Under the pieces are notes generated by a model that was not told the origin of the DNA, made no database searches, and saw nothing but the letters and a program-made list of their open reading frames with translations. From CAMLQK01 sp035478775 (GTDB taxonomy: Bacteria; Patescibacteriota; Saccharimonadia; Saccharimonadales; UBA4665): 64,000 bases of DNA. Below are positions 51,847-60,789 of this stretch, piece after piece (position 1 is the first letter of the stretch; every line of letters starts with the position of its first letter). A program made the position numbers and the translations under genes. The stretch lies in contig DATIJG010000008.1 of NCBI GenBank assembly GCA_035478775.1, positions 1 through 64,000 on the forward strand, read 5' to 3'.

Positions 51847-52089
51847 ATGCACGGAGATTTTAAGTTTTATGCTTCGGCCACGGTCGGTGTTAAGGGACAA
51901 ATCGTTCTCCCTCAAGAGGCACGTGAGGAATTGGATATTAAAGAAGGCGACAAGGTTGTTATTTTGCGCGCACCACACGAGGGCGGTCTTTTAGTTCTCA
52001 AGGCAGACAAAATCGCTGAAATGGTAAATACCATGAGTTCTCACTTGCACAGTGTTTCCAATTCGCTTAAACAAGAGCATTCGCACTAG
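51847..52089 (+). CDS. AbrB/SpoVT-type (MraZ-like swapped-hairpin) regulator
   Basis: 80 residues. ATVGVKGQIVLPQEAREELD followed by IKEGDKVVIL (residues 10-40) is the AbrB DNA-binding swapped hairpin. A short helical tail with two His near the end follows. GGAG precedes the ATG. The downstream MMPL remnant is in the same reading frame, directly after its stop, so a regulator and its transporter target were probably adjacent before a deletion. Confidence 0.88.
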   Translation: MHGDFKFYASATVGVKGQIVLPQEAREELDIKEGDKVVILRAPHEGGLLVLKADKIAEMVNTMSSHLHSVSNSLKQEHSH

Positions 52090-52143
52090 ACACGTTTCTT
52101 TTGTCATGTAGCAGCAATAGGGAATAGAGGGCAAATTTATAAT

Positions 52144-53841
52144 GATTGGTCCAAGGCCAGCAGCAAGATTGATACTCTACGCAAGCTGGCAGCGTCCAAT
52201 GCTTCAGGCGTAGCCGTTCACGTTACTGGCGCGGCGGGCAACATTGCCGACAATGAAGCTGCATTTAATGGTATTGATACAACGCTGCTCTTTTCGGCTC
52301 TAGCGGTCGTCGTGGTGCTCCTTCTCATTACCTACCGCAGCCCTTTCCTTTGGATATTACCAGTAGTATCAGCAGCGATTTCACTGGCCTGCTCGCAGGC
52401 AACCGTGTACTTACTGGCCAAGCATGCCGGATTAACGGTAAATGGTCAGGGCATCGGCATTCTTACTGTTATGGTGTTTGGTGCGGCGACAGATTACGCA
52501 CTGCTACTCATTGCTCGTTACCGTGAGGAGCTGCACAACTATCAGGATAGGCATGAGGCCATGGCACATGCCTTACGGCGGGCGGTGCCAGCGATCGTAG
52601 CCAGCGCCAGCACCGTAATTGCCAGTATGCTGTGCTTGCTGGTGGCGCAGTTAAATCCAACACGGGCACTCGGCCCGGTGATTGCAATCGGTGTATGCGT
52701 TGGTCTCATTGCTATGCTTACGCTGCTGCCTGCGCTGTTAGTCGTCTTTGGCCGATGGATATTTTGGCCGAACAAACCCGTTTATGGTACTGCGGCACAT
52801 AAGGCAAATGGGGTCTGGACACGCATTGGTGCCTTGATTGCCAAGCGACCCCGCACAATATGGCTGGCAACGGCTGCAGTGCTTGCAATTTCCGCCCTTG
52901 GCGCGTTTAACTTGCAAGCAAGCGGCTTGTCGGCAAAGAATTCCTATCGGACAACACCGGACTCTATTATCGGTGAAGAAACGCTGGGCCGTCACTTTAC
53001 GACGCTTGGTAATGGTTCACCGGTTGTAGTGATTGGCAACGCTGCCGCCGCCACTGTCATGCAAGCTAAGCTGGCATCTGCCTTTGGTGTTAGCTCGGTC
53101 ACACCACCGCTCGTCAAAGACGGCAATGTACTCTTTGAAGCAACACTCGATAGTAACCCAAGTAGCGAAAGCGCGCTTGCAACCATTGGCCAGCTGCGCA
53201 CAAGCATGCACGCCATCCCCAATGCCCATGCACTGGTCGGTGGCGACACGGCCATTACGCTTGACACACAGCGAGCTTCACGTCATGATCGGGCAATCAT
53301 CATTCCCTTGATTTTGGCAGTAGTGTTTGTCGTACTCACCGCATTACTACGGTCGCTCGTTGCGCCGCTACTACTGGTCGGCACGGTTGTGCTGTCGTTT
53401 GCTGCAACGTTAGGTGTTTGCGCCGAGTTGTTTAATCATGTGTTCGTATTTGGTGGCGCCGACTCATCTTACCCCTTGTTCGCTTTCGTATTCCTAGTGG
53501 CACTCGGCATTGACTATAACATTTTCCTAATGACTCGCATTCGTGAAGAAACGCAAAAAGTAGGCACAAAGCAAGCGGCGTTGGTCGCTTTGGCTGCCAC
53601 GGGCACGGTCATTACGTCGGCGGGCATGGTGCTGGCGGGCACGTTTTCGGCGCTGGCAACGCTGCCGCTGACCTTCTTAACAGAGCTGGGCTTTACAGTT
53701 GCCGTTGGCGTTTTGATCGACACCTTTATCGTCCGCTCCGTGTTGGTAACAGCACTGACGCTGAATATTGGACGCTTCATGTGGTGGCCGTCAAAATTAT
53801 GGCGCCGAGAGGGCAGTATGCCAGTTAAACCTAAAAGCTAA
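52144..53841 (+). pseudogene. 5'-truncated MMPL/RND-type transporter
   Basis: The homology begins at 52144 (DWSKASSKIDTLRKLAAS), which is the end of the first periplasmic domain. It continues through GIDTTLLFSAL and the helix 2-6 bundle with TDYALLLIARYREEL, the second outer domain, and helices 8-12 with GIDYNIFLMTRIREE. About 200 N-terminal residues, i.e. helix 1 and most of the first outer domain, are missing. No ATG, GTG or TTG with a ribosome site precedes the block: the first GTG is at 52312. The frame runs from the AbrB stop at 52089 without interruption. Likely a deletion remnant, perhaps still translated from 52312 as 509 residues. Confidence 0.75.
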
Positions 53842-53958
53842 ACTGCCTTGTCATAATATGTGACTCCCGTCAACGACATACGCTAGCTTAATAGAATATA
53901 TTGGGCACAGTTGGCAGCCAATGTCGTATAAACCTTTTGGAAGATTGGAGTGTATATT

Positions 53959-54201
53959 ATGTCGAGAGCAATTAGGCAACCAGACGGCAGTGTACACCTG
54001 CGGACAATGCTTGATGGGGAGTATGTCATGCCGCAGGAAGAAGGCGAGAAGAGGCTACGCAATCAAGGGCCAACTGATGGAGTTGTGGGCGACGGCATTG
54101 TGGCTTTGGGCGGAGTGGCAAAACAGGTTCTTGACAAACTGCATAAGCCAGAAGATGAAGCTCCCCGTATACCTGGGATAGTGTATCAACGGCGCAATTA
54201 G
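53959..54201 (+). CDS. Small hypothetical protein
   Basis: 80 residues from the ATG at 53959, with TTGGAGTG upstream at good spacing; an in-frame GTG three codons earlier is less likely. It is polar and charged (MSRAIRQPDGSVHLRTMLDG) with a short hydrophobic stretch GDGIVALGGVA. Not recognised. Stands alone after the MMPL remnant. Confidence 0.5.
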   Translation: MSRAIRQPDGSVHLRTMLDGEYVMPQEEGEKRLRNQGPTDGVVGDGIVALGGVAKQVLDKLHKPEDEAPRIPGIVYQRRN

Positions 54202-54285
54202 ATGCAATGCTTTTATGCCAAGCACGCCAGTTCTCAGTGGCGGCTACGGTAGCGCTGCAAACACTTGCTCTCCGATTTTACCCAT

Positions 54286-54723
54286 TTATTGTAGGCTCTC
54301 AATCAGCTTATCAACAGTTTGCATAGCCTTAGCGATTGCAATTGGATTTGAATATGCCCGAACCGATTGGATCTTGCCGTCACGAACCGTCAAAATCAGC
54401 ACGTCCGACCATGTGTACAGGCTGCCGTTTTTAGATTCGCTTATTTGGTCGTACTCGGCAATAATCACGTTTGGATCATCCGTGCCGTGCACTACTGTGT
54501 TTTCAAAGGCTTTCCGTTTAAGCGGCGAGGCTTGATTGCTGGCACGAAGAATAGTCGCAATCGCTGCCTTGCCCTCAATCTTGTATGGTTGACCAGCGGC
54601 TGTGAATTTGGTCTCAATGACAGCGTTCTCGCCAAAAAAATCTATATATTTTTCAATGTCATGGGCAAGCAGCAGCTGTTGCGTTTCCTCGAAAACCTGG
54701 CGAGGCGTAAAAGTTTGTTCCAT
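54286..54723 (-). CDS. SnoaL-like (NTF2 fold) protein
   Basis: 145 residues. LLLAHDIEKYIDFFGENAVIE (about 17-37) and NVIIAEYDQI, then VLILTVRDGKIQSVRAYSNP, are the typical SnoaL/ketosteroid-isomerase-like pattern. GGAG is 10 bases before the ATG. Divergent from a TetR gene, with a 36-bp inverted repeat in the shared promoter region, so it is probably its target. Confidence 0.82.
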   Translation of the reverse strand: MEQTFTPRQVFEETQQLLLAHDIEKYIDFFGENAVIETKFTAAGQPYKIEGKAAIATILRASNQASPLKRKAFENTVVHGTDDPNVIIAEYDQISESKNGSLYTWSDVLILTVRDGKIQSVRAYSNPIAIAKAMQTVDKLIESLQ

Positions 54724-54751
54724 ATCTGGTATCTCCTTCAGTTTGTTGCTA

Positions 54752-54787
54752 TACTATAAAGTGGAATTGGTACTCCGTTTTATAGTA
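54752..54787. promoter_or_regulatory. TetR operator between divergent genes
   Basis: An inverted repeat has arms TACTATAAAGTGGA (54752-54765) and TCCGTTTTATAGTA (54774-54787), matching at 12 of 14 positions around an 8-base centre. It overlaps TATAGT elements facing both ways, so a bound regulator would silence both the SnoaL-like gene and its own gene. Confidence 0.75.
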
Positions 54788-54814
54788 CCCAGATTAAAAC
54801 TTCCCGTCAACTAT

Positions 54815-55411
54815 ATGAAAAATGATCTTAACCAACCAACTTCTATAGGCAGAGCACGTCGCACTGACAGCATTCGTAACAGGCAACGTGTGCTCAATGC
54901 TGCTATAGCGTTGTTTAACCGCAAAGGTATAACGGTGCCACTAGAAGAAATTGCCAGTGAGGCGCAGGTAGGCATCGGCACCGTTTACCGTAACTTTCCA
55001 AACAAGCGCGCGCTTTTTGAAGCAGTCATACAGGAAACCATGACGGAACTTATTCGATCAGCTAAAACCTTGGCCGCTCAGCAAGATCCGGGCACTGCTC
55101 TACTCGATTTCATGCTTCTGATGGGCCGCTCAGCAAAACTCAAACATTCACTTATACAAGCACTTAGCTTGACGGAAAACAGTGCCAGTGCCGCCTTACA
55201 GCAAACACTTCAAGCATTTAATATGGGCTTTGGGCAGCTAGTCGTAAACGGGCAAAAAGCTGGTACTGTCCGTAGTGACGTCACGGTAGCCGACATTCGC
55301 GCTTTACTGGCGGGATGTATTTTGGCAGAAGGGAATCAGCACGCTACAACCACTACAGAAAAACGCATTCGAATAATTTACACAGGCATTTGTGTGCATC
55401 GGTCTAACTGA
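54815..55411 (+). CDS. TetR family regulator
   Basis: 198 residues from the ATG at 54815. The N-terminal domain (about 20-65) reads ALFNRKGITVPLEEIASEAQ, then VGIGTVYRNFPNKRALF, and the C-terminal domain is helical. The frame extends upstream but overlaps the divergent gene and its operator, so those codons are not used. No clear ribosome site. Likely controls the SnoaL-like neighbour and itself. Confidence 0.9.
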   Translation: MKNDLNQPTSIGRARRTDSIRNRQRVLNAAIALFNRKGITVPLEEIASEAQVGIGTVYRNFPNKRALFEAVIQETMTELIRSAKTLAAQQDPGTALLDFMLLMGRSAKLKHSLIQALSLTENSASAALQQTLQAFNMGFGQLVVNGQKAGTVRSDVTVADIRALLAGCILAEGNQHATTTTEKRIRIIYTGICVHRSN

Positions 55412-55550
55412 AACTGCCGCCCAAGCATATATAGTGCAAGGTCCGCACTATGCGAGATAGTGATGCCGATCCATTCAAAGAGAACAGGAGGAAGAAACTT
55501 CCAAATCCGGGTCGGGTTTCAGATAAAAAGTGCCTCAGATATTTAGGCTC

Positions 55551-56150
55551 TTAGACGGGCAGGTTGTACTTCTCTGACATGCTCTTTAGGAATGTATCAT
55601 AGCCATCATAGAATTCCGCGTGAATGCCATACTCGGTTGCACCGTCGATATTGCGCTGGTCGTCATCCCAAAACAAAACCTCACCTTTGTCCACCTGCAT
55701 GTCTTCCACAAGGTGAGCAAAGAACTCCACAGCCGGCTTCTTCAAACCCAAGTGTGCCGAAGAATAAACCTTGTCAAACACACCGTCAAACCCCATGTGA
55801 TCAAGCATATATTGCGTACGATACTTTTCTTGATTCGTTGCAAGCACCACATGAATGCCCGATGTGCGAAGCCGCCCTACATATTCGATAAGCTCTTTGT
55901 TAAGCTCGTATTCTTCAGCAAACCAGTACTCCAAGAGCCCTTCCACCGTTCCTTTCCAGCCAAATGAAGCAAGGTAAGGGGCAATTGATTCTTTCAAATC
56001 AGCCTTGCCAACTAGACATTCCTGAAACTTGGTAGTGAAGAATTCTTTTTCTTTGTCGCGGTCAACATCGTAGTCCCGCACCAACCTTTCGGAAAAGTCA
56101 TTGCCGTGAATAAGGACGCCATCGGCATCGAGGATAAGAGTTGTGATCAT
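55551..56150 (-). CDS. HAD superfamily hydrolase (subfamily IA)
   Basis: 199 residues from the ATG at 56150, which follows TATACT by 6 bases; codons before that lie upstream of the promoter. LILDADGVLIHG (about 5-16) holds motif I, VLATNQEKYR motif II, LKKPAVEFF motif III and VLFWDDDQRNIDGA motif IV. Likely a small phosphatase of nucleotide or sugar phosphates. Probably leaderless. Confidence 0.87.
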   Translation of the reverse strand: MITTLILDADGVLIHGNDFSERLVRDYDVDRDKEKEFFTTKFQECLVGKADLKESIAPYLASFGWKGTVEGLLEYWFAEEYELNKELIEYVGRLRTSGIHVVLATNQEKYRTQYMLDHMGFDGVFDKVYSSAHLGLKKPAVEFFAHLVEDMQVDKGEVLFWDDDQRNIDGATEYGIHAEFYDGYDTFLKSMSEKYNLPV

Positions 56151-56258
56151 TGGTCCAGTATAACAACAGGAGGTATTTATGAAAACCAAACTTTTCCGCA
56201 GCAAAAAAGTTTACAATTACGCTCCGGTTTGAATATACGGAGTTAGAGTTGCTGTAAT

Positions 56259-57137
56259 TTATAGATTCTGAGCCAAGTCAAAGGCAACGATACCCGATAC
56301 TAATTGATAATCACGGAGCGCGACACGTTCTGCGCTGCCCTCAAGAAGCGGTTGAGTCGCAGCCTTGAACCAAAATCCTGCGAGCCAGTGCAGCGCTGCT
56401 TTGTCTAATCGGCTCGCGTGGTCTTTTATGCCGAAGCCCGTTTTATGGACATGCACAAGAAAAGCATTTACATCAATGCGGCGATCGCCCAGCTGTGCCC
56501 AGTTCCAGTCAATAAGCTTTACTGTTCGCCGGCTCTCGTTCCAGGCACAGTTATCAGCACGCACGTCATTGTGCACTAAAGTCGTGCGCTCAAATATAAA
56601 TTTTGAACTTAGTTGAGCATTGGCGTCAAAATCAAGCCCATCCGCAATGTCATGTCGGTTTACAGCTATTAGCTTGTTGCATAATGCATGCTGTAATTCT
56701 TGGCTTTCGCGCAAGGGGCGCCAACCGTCTGCGGTTTCGCTAATAAACGACTTTTCAAAGAGCGGCATATACTCGCTGCCAAGGGAAATCTCAGCAAGCG
56801 AATCCATAGCCCTAAGAGTCTCATCAAGGCGCTCCGTAGTCCAGTTATCAGACCAATCCCAATCATTCTGTAACGGCTCCAGGGCAAACGCTGTTTCATC
56901 GTCATTAACTGCAATAAGTTTTGGGATAAAAGGATAATTTGCCCTTTGCAGGAAACGATAGACTAATATTTCCTTATGCGCCCATTGTTTAGTTAGGTCA
57001 TCGTGGCCAATTTTAACAAACAGCTTTTGGCTGTCAGGCAGCGCAATAATACCTCGTTGTGCTGTCGTGTAACCGCCAGATGTTTCAGCAAGCGTGGGCA
57101 AAGCGGCTTTGATGTCACTCCAAGAAGTAGTGTCCAT
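56259..57137 (-). CDS. Phosphotransferase-fold (APH) kinase
   Basis: 292 residues from the ATG at 57137, 6 bases after TACTAT. LVHNDVRADNCAW (about 186-198) is the HxDxxxxN loop and VKLIDWNWA (about 205-213) the metal site. FVKIGHDD carries the ATP-binding Lys. It is the fourth APH-fold kinase in the window. Substrate unknown. A Met two codons upstream (57143) is possible but would lie closer to the promoter. Confidence 0.83.
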   Translation of the reverse strand: MDTTSWSDIKAALPTLAETSGGYTTAQRGIIALPDSQKLFVKIGHDDLTKQWAHKEILVYRFLQRANYPFIPKLIAVNDDETAFALEPLQNDWDWSDNWTTERLDETLRAMDSLAEISLGSEYMPLFEKSFISETADGWRPLRESQELQHALCNKLIAVNRHDIADGLDFDANAQLSSKFIFERTTLVHNDVRADNCAWNESRRTVKLIDWNWAQLGDRRIDVNAFLVHVHKTGFGIKDHASRLDKAALHWLAGFWFKAATQPLLEGSAERVALRDYQLVSGIVAFDLAQNL

Positions 57138-57285
57138 ACTCATATAGTAACAGATGATCAGTTCAAACGTCGTCACTCTGCCGGTAGGCAGGAATCGCGG
57201 CGAATACGCCTCGATTGTACGCTAGCTTTATATTTTTTTTGAAAGAAAGGTATAATAGTAAAAGTAATAAAACGTACAGGGGGGT

Positions 57286-58155
57286 ATGATGAAACGATTG
57301 TTTGTATCAAGTGCATTGGCTTTCGGCATACTAGTATTCGCATTGGTGTTTGCTGTGAACCCGGTGTTCGCGGCGCAAAGCCAACGTAGCGACGTAAATA
57401 ATACATATGCGGCACTGGGAGATTCCGTGGCCGCCGGTTTTGGTTTGAGGCAGAGCAGTAGCGACCCGGCCGATGTTGCATGTGCCCGGTCTACCCAATC
57501 CTACCCGCATGACGTTGCCGCTGCACTACAGATGCCGCTCGATCATTTGGCATGCACAGGAGCTTCGACCAACCAAGGTTTATATGGCTCGCAGCAAGTA
57601 ACACAGTCGTTGACGCTCGCACCCCAAATTGATCAGGCGTTCGCGCACGGTACGCCGCGACTTATGACCATTACCATCGGAGCTAATGATGTTCAGTGGA
57701 ATAACTTCATTACAAAATGCTACGTAACTGGTTGCGGATCAACTCAAGACAACATTCAGTTTGAGGCGTTACTGTTGCAGCTGCGTGTACGGCTTTTTGT
57801 TGCGCTGGCTGACATCCGAATGCATAGCGGTAATAACAGTACACCCCGAGTACTATTGACCGGTTATTACGCAGTGGTGTCCAACGACCAACCGCATTGC
57901 TCTGATACCGACGGCTTGACGAGTGCGGCTATTTCTTGGATCAATGACAAAGAGGTTGAACTAAACAATGTTATACGTCAGGCGACGATACCGTTTCCTT
58001 TTGTGCAATTTTTGCCTGTAAACTTTACCGGCCATGAGTTTTGTTCTTATGAGCCGTGGGTGCAGGGTTTGACTGCTCCGGCTCCGTTTCACCCAATCGC
58101 TATCGGGCAAGCCGCTATCGCGCAAAGCATACTGTCTGCTTACGGCAAAAACTAG
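57286..58155 (+). CDS. Secreted SGNH/GDSL-type hydrolase
   Basis: 289 residues. The signal peptide (1-28, MMKRLFVSSALAFGILVFAL) ends VFAAQ. GDSVAAGFG (44-52) is block I with the catalytic Ser, TITIGANDV (about 127-135) block III, and PFHPIAIG (about 264-271) gives the catalytic His of block V. Several Cys suggest disulfides outside the cell. It probably acts as an esterase or lipase on host or environmental glycolipids. TATAAT at 57251-57256 and GGGGGG precede the start; one of two consecutive ATGs may be used. Confidence 0.9.
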   Translation: MMKRLFVSSALAFGILVFALVFAVNPVFAAQSQRSDVNNTYAALGDSVAAGFGLRQSSSDPADVACARSTQSYPHDVAAALQMPLDHLACTGASTNQGLYGSQQVTQSLTLAPQIDQAFAHGTPRLMTITIGANDVQWNNFITKCYVTGCGSTQDNIQFEALLLQLRVRLFVALADIRMHSGNNSTPRVLLTGYYAVVSNDQPHCSDTDGLTSAAISWINDKEVELNNVIRQATIPFPFVQFLPVNFTGHEFCSYEPWVQGLTAPAPFHPIAIGQAAIAQSILSAYGKN

Positions 58156-58171
58156 TACGGCAGGCGAAACG

Positions 58172-60460
58172 TCATACCCGGCTTTTTCGCCCATCGCGTA
58201 CGCGCCAGCTCTCGTCATGCATTTCATCACCATCAGGATAGAAGCGATTCTCGCCCGGCCACGGTGCGTTAAACGGGCGTAGGTAGGCAGGCGTAGGAAG
58301 CGCACTCAATACCATACTGAGCTGTTCCGGATTAGGGTAGAGTGAGATTGTCTCGACAATTTCGTCGAACAGACAGAACATTTCATCCGTCGAAGCATTG
58401 GGCATATCGAGTACGAGCATATCACTCGGTAAGTCAAAGAAATCAACCTTAAACGTTTCGCGTGCCCACCCCCAAGGCGGCTTGTACGGTGGAGGCGACG
58501 CACTTGGGACCAACATACCCAAAACTGACGAAGCTTGAGATGCCAGCGCACGCACCGCTTCTCCATTTACAAGCCAACATCCACCGGCCTTCGCAACTCT
58601 AAGCGGCACGTCGCGCATGGCCGGCTGACCTTCGTTGAGCAAGGCCATAATAATGGCATCGCCTACGGACTCATGAAGCAAAGCATCATGCTCCATTACA
58701 GTCGACACCGCATTGGCTGCCGTCAACGGCGCACTGTAAAATCGAGCAGAGGGAAAAAGAGCTTGGTAAGTTCGCGCCGCAAGCTTGCCCTGGAGACTTC
58801 CTTTTTCAATAGCATCTACTATATTGCCTCTCTGGTGGTGTGGTGTTTCTCGCTCCCATTTCTTTGGGTCATTGCCAAACGGGAAAACTTCGTAATCCGG
58901 AGAGCAGCGTAACCAATCAACAGTGCATTCATCTAATTGAGACGTCACTTCTTCCATCCTTGCCCTGTCTCTGTGATATATCTGATCAATTAACCCTCTT
59001 AACGCAAGCGGACGTGGCGCACAGTCTGGTAAGGGTTGAATATGTCCAGGGTCAAGAAGTTGGATTTCTATATCCCGCTGCGCTTCAGGGGTCGTATGCG
59101 TAACAGTTGCAAGGGTAATCTTTTCAGCCTCGATTATTTCAGCCGGCACGAGTTCGCTGATATCATCTGGCATCTTTATCTCGCCAGTAAGGAGACCTTC
59201 TGGATAGCCCTTCGCCATTTCTACTGTCCGAGCGATGGCTGGCAAGAATTCCTTTTGGTCTGAACAAAGCGGACTAGTGTCGCCATAAGCATCAGCAAAT
59301 TGTTCCGGCGAACTTCGCTTGGTAAGGTTTCTGAGCTTTTCTGGGTTGCCACGATGGGGGTAGTAGTCTCCTCCGCAGGCCTCGACAAGCGGACATGTCC
59401 GGCATGCGACAGGCAGCGTTCCCCGACCGCCACGCTGTGCAATATAACCCGGGTCGTTAGCCAACACATAGTCGACCGAATGATCGTATGGGTTAAATGC
59501 CGTCATATGCACACCACGGGCACCTGGCGCAAGGGTATCAATACGGCCCCAACCTTGAGGATGCATGAACATTTCCTGCCATGCTCTGCCGGCTACGTTT
59601 TGTTGTTCAGCCAAACTACCATTAAACACTGCTTCATAATCATCCCAGCGAGGCACGGCAAACGGACGATCATGATCCTCGGGGTGATACAGTACCCAGT
59701 CGCGACAGCGCTCATAGGCACGTATCTGCCACTGGCCAAGAGACATCACATTTAGGTCACCTTTCGCCTCATTATCCATTTTAATAAGAGACGGGAAAAG
59801 TGATATGCTGTGGGGCTTCAACGCAGCTAAATCTTCAACGACCTCTTCGGGGTTGTTGCGCGGGTCGATAACACCCAGGATACCCCATGTTAACCCGCTG
59901 CGGCGTAATATATTTGCCGTATGCACGACGCGGTCATACACATCCTCGCCCTTTCGGCCGCGGCGATGCCTATTGAACGCCTCTCTACCACCATCAATAC
60001 TAACTCCGACACTTATATTATGCCTCTGTAACATTGGTATGTGCTTCTCGATATCTATCGTGCCATTCGTTTGTAGCGAGATACCGAGTTCACAGCTAAG
60101 AAGCGTCCGCAACGCTGTCGCTGCCTCGTCTATTTTCTTCGGATAAAGGAGTGCCTCACCACCATGCATAACAGCACGTACGACACTTAACTTACGCGTT
60201 GCGGCATGCTCTGCAATTCGCTCGGCATAACGCACAGTCGTCTCGCTGTCCATAACAGCCGGTTTAACGTCTGGGTCATAATCTTCAAAAACATAGCAGT
60301 AGTTACAACCGGAATTTTTGTCTGCGTCAGTAATCCGCAAAAGTTTCGGCTTTGGCTTCAGATTGCAAACTTCTGGGCCAAATTTATAAACAAATTCGTC
60401 AACAGGCAAGTCAGACGGCAGGATCAGAAAATTCGGTTGTGGTTGATTTTCGACTGACAT
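58172..60460 (-). CDS. fxsB: FxsB-like radical SAM/SPASM peptide maturase
   Basis: 762 residues. It resembles FxsB, the maturase of FxSxx-COOH peptides: CNYCYVFE (52-59), AVMDSETTVRYAERIAEHA, VMHGGEALL (98-106), SPASM cysteines Cys353, Cys356, Cys362 and Cys399 in CRTCPLVEACGGDYYPHR and SPLCSD, and a C-terminal extension (about 480-762) similar to the metallohydrolase-like domain of this family. In the family, radical SAM chemistry forms a C-C crosslink at the FxS motif of the precursor. The first Cys of CX3CX2C is Lys48 here, which is odd. Its start lies 34 bases from the divergent precursor gene, with TACTAT 9 bases before the ATG. Confidence 0.85.
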   Translation of the reverse strand: MSVENQPQPNFLILPSDLPVDEFVYKFGPEVCNLKPKPKLLRITDADKNSGCNYCYVFEDYDPDVKPAVMDSETTVRYAERIAEHAATRKLSVVRAVMHGGEALLYPKKIDEAATALRTLLSCELGISLQTNGTIDIEKHIPMLQRHNISVGVSIDGGREAFNRHRRGRKGEDVYDRVVHTANILRRSGLTWGILGVIDPRNNPEEVVEDLAALKPHSISLFPSLIKMDNEAKGDLNVMSLGQWQIRAYERCRDWVLYHPEDHDRPFAVPRWDDYEAVFNGSLAEQQNVAGRAWQEMFMHPQGWGRIDTLAPGARGVHMTAFNPYDHSVDYVLANDPGYIAQRGGRGTLPVACRTCPLVEACGGDYYPHRGNPEKLRNLTKRSSPEQFADAYGDTSPLCSDQKEFLPAIARTVEMAKGYPEGLLTGEIKMPDDISELVPAEIIEAEKITLATVTHTTPEAQRDIEIQLLDPGHIQPLPDCAPRPLALRGLIDQIYHRDRARMEEVTSQLDECTVDWLRCSPDYEVFPFGNDPKKWERETPHHQRGNIVDAIEKGSLQGKLAARTYQALFPSARFYSAPLTAANAVSTVMEHDALLHESVGDAIIMALLNEGQPAMRDVPLRVAKAGGCWLVNGEAVRALASQASSVLGMLVPSASPPPYKPPWGWARETFKVDFFDLPSDMLVLDMPNASTDEMFCLFDEIVETISLYPNPEQLSMVLSALPTPAYLRPFNAPWPGENRFYPDGDEMHDESWRVRDGRKSRV

Positions 60461-60476
60461 ATACTAGTTATAGTAT
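60461..60476. promoter_or_regulatory. Divergent promoter palindrome between maturase and precursor
   Basis: The 16-bp perfect palindrome ATACTA-GTTA-TAGTAT holds both -10 elements: TACTAT for the maturase (60470-60475, minus strand) and TATAGT for the precursor (60469-60474, plus strand). The two start codons are separated by 34 bp, so one factor could bind and switch both genes. Confidence 0.7.
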
Positions 60477-60494
60477 AAGGTATGGAGGGATTCA

Positions 60495-60731
60495 ATGAGT
60501 GTAGCCGAAGCAAATATAGCAGTTTTACCGTATCCGGTAGAGGTAGTCGATAATGGCGTGATCGATCAAGTTCCCGGTGCAGAAATAGAAATTTCTGTTC
60601 CAGAGAACGCCGTTGCCGGTGCTGTCTACGATGGCGTTAGGAGAAGGCTCGCCGAGAGGGAACGCAAGCCTATCCAGTCAGGCAATAGCAATACCAATGG
60701 ACATGCTAACGCCTTCCAGAGTGCTGTTTAG
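60495..60731 (+). CDS. fxsA: FxSxx-COOH ribosomal peptide precursor (FxsA-like)
   Basis: 78 residues ending AFQSAV, so the last five are Phe74-Gln75-Ser76-Ala77-Val78, exactly the F-x-S-x-x-COOH terminus that defines this precursor family. The N-terminal leader (about 1-58) is acidic and helical, followed by a Gly/Asn/Ser-rich linker (GNSNTNGHANAFQ) carrying the likely core. GGAGGG sits 5 bases before the ATG, the best ribosome site in the locus, consistent with more precursor than enzyme. Divergent from the maturase. Only the C-terminal signature and context support the call; the leader was not matched otherwise. Confidence 0.8.
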   Translation: MSVAEANIAVLPYPVEVVDNGVIDQVPGAEIEISVPENAVAGAVYDGVRRRLAERERKPIQSGNSNTNGHANAFQSAV

Positions 60732-60789
60732 GGGCGAAGCCGGAGTCATAGCAACCTTTCTTGGCTGAACGATGGTATTTTTTGATAGT

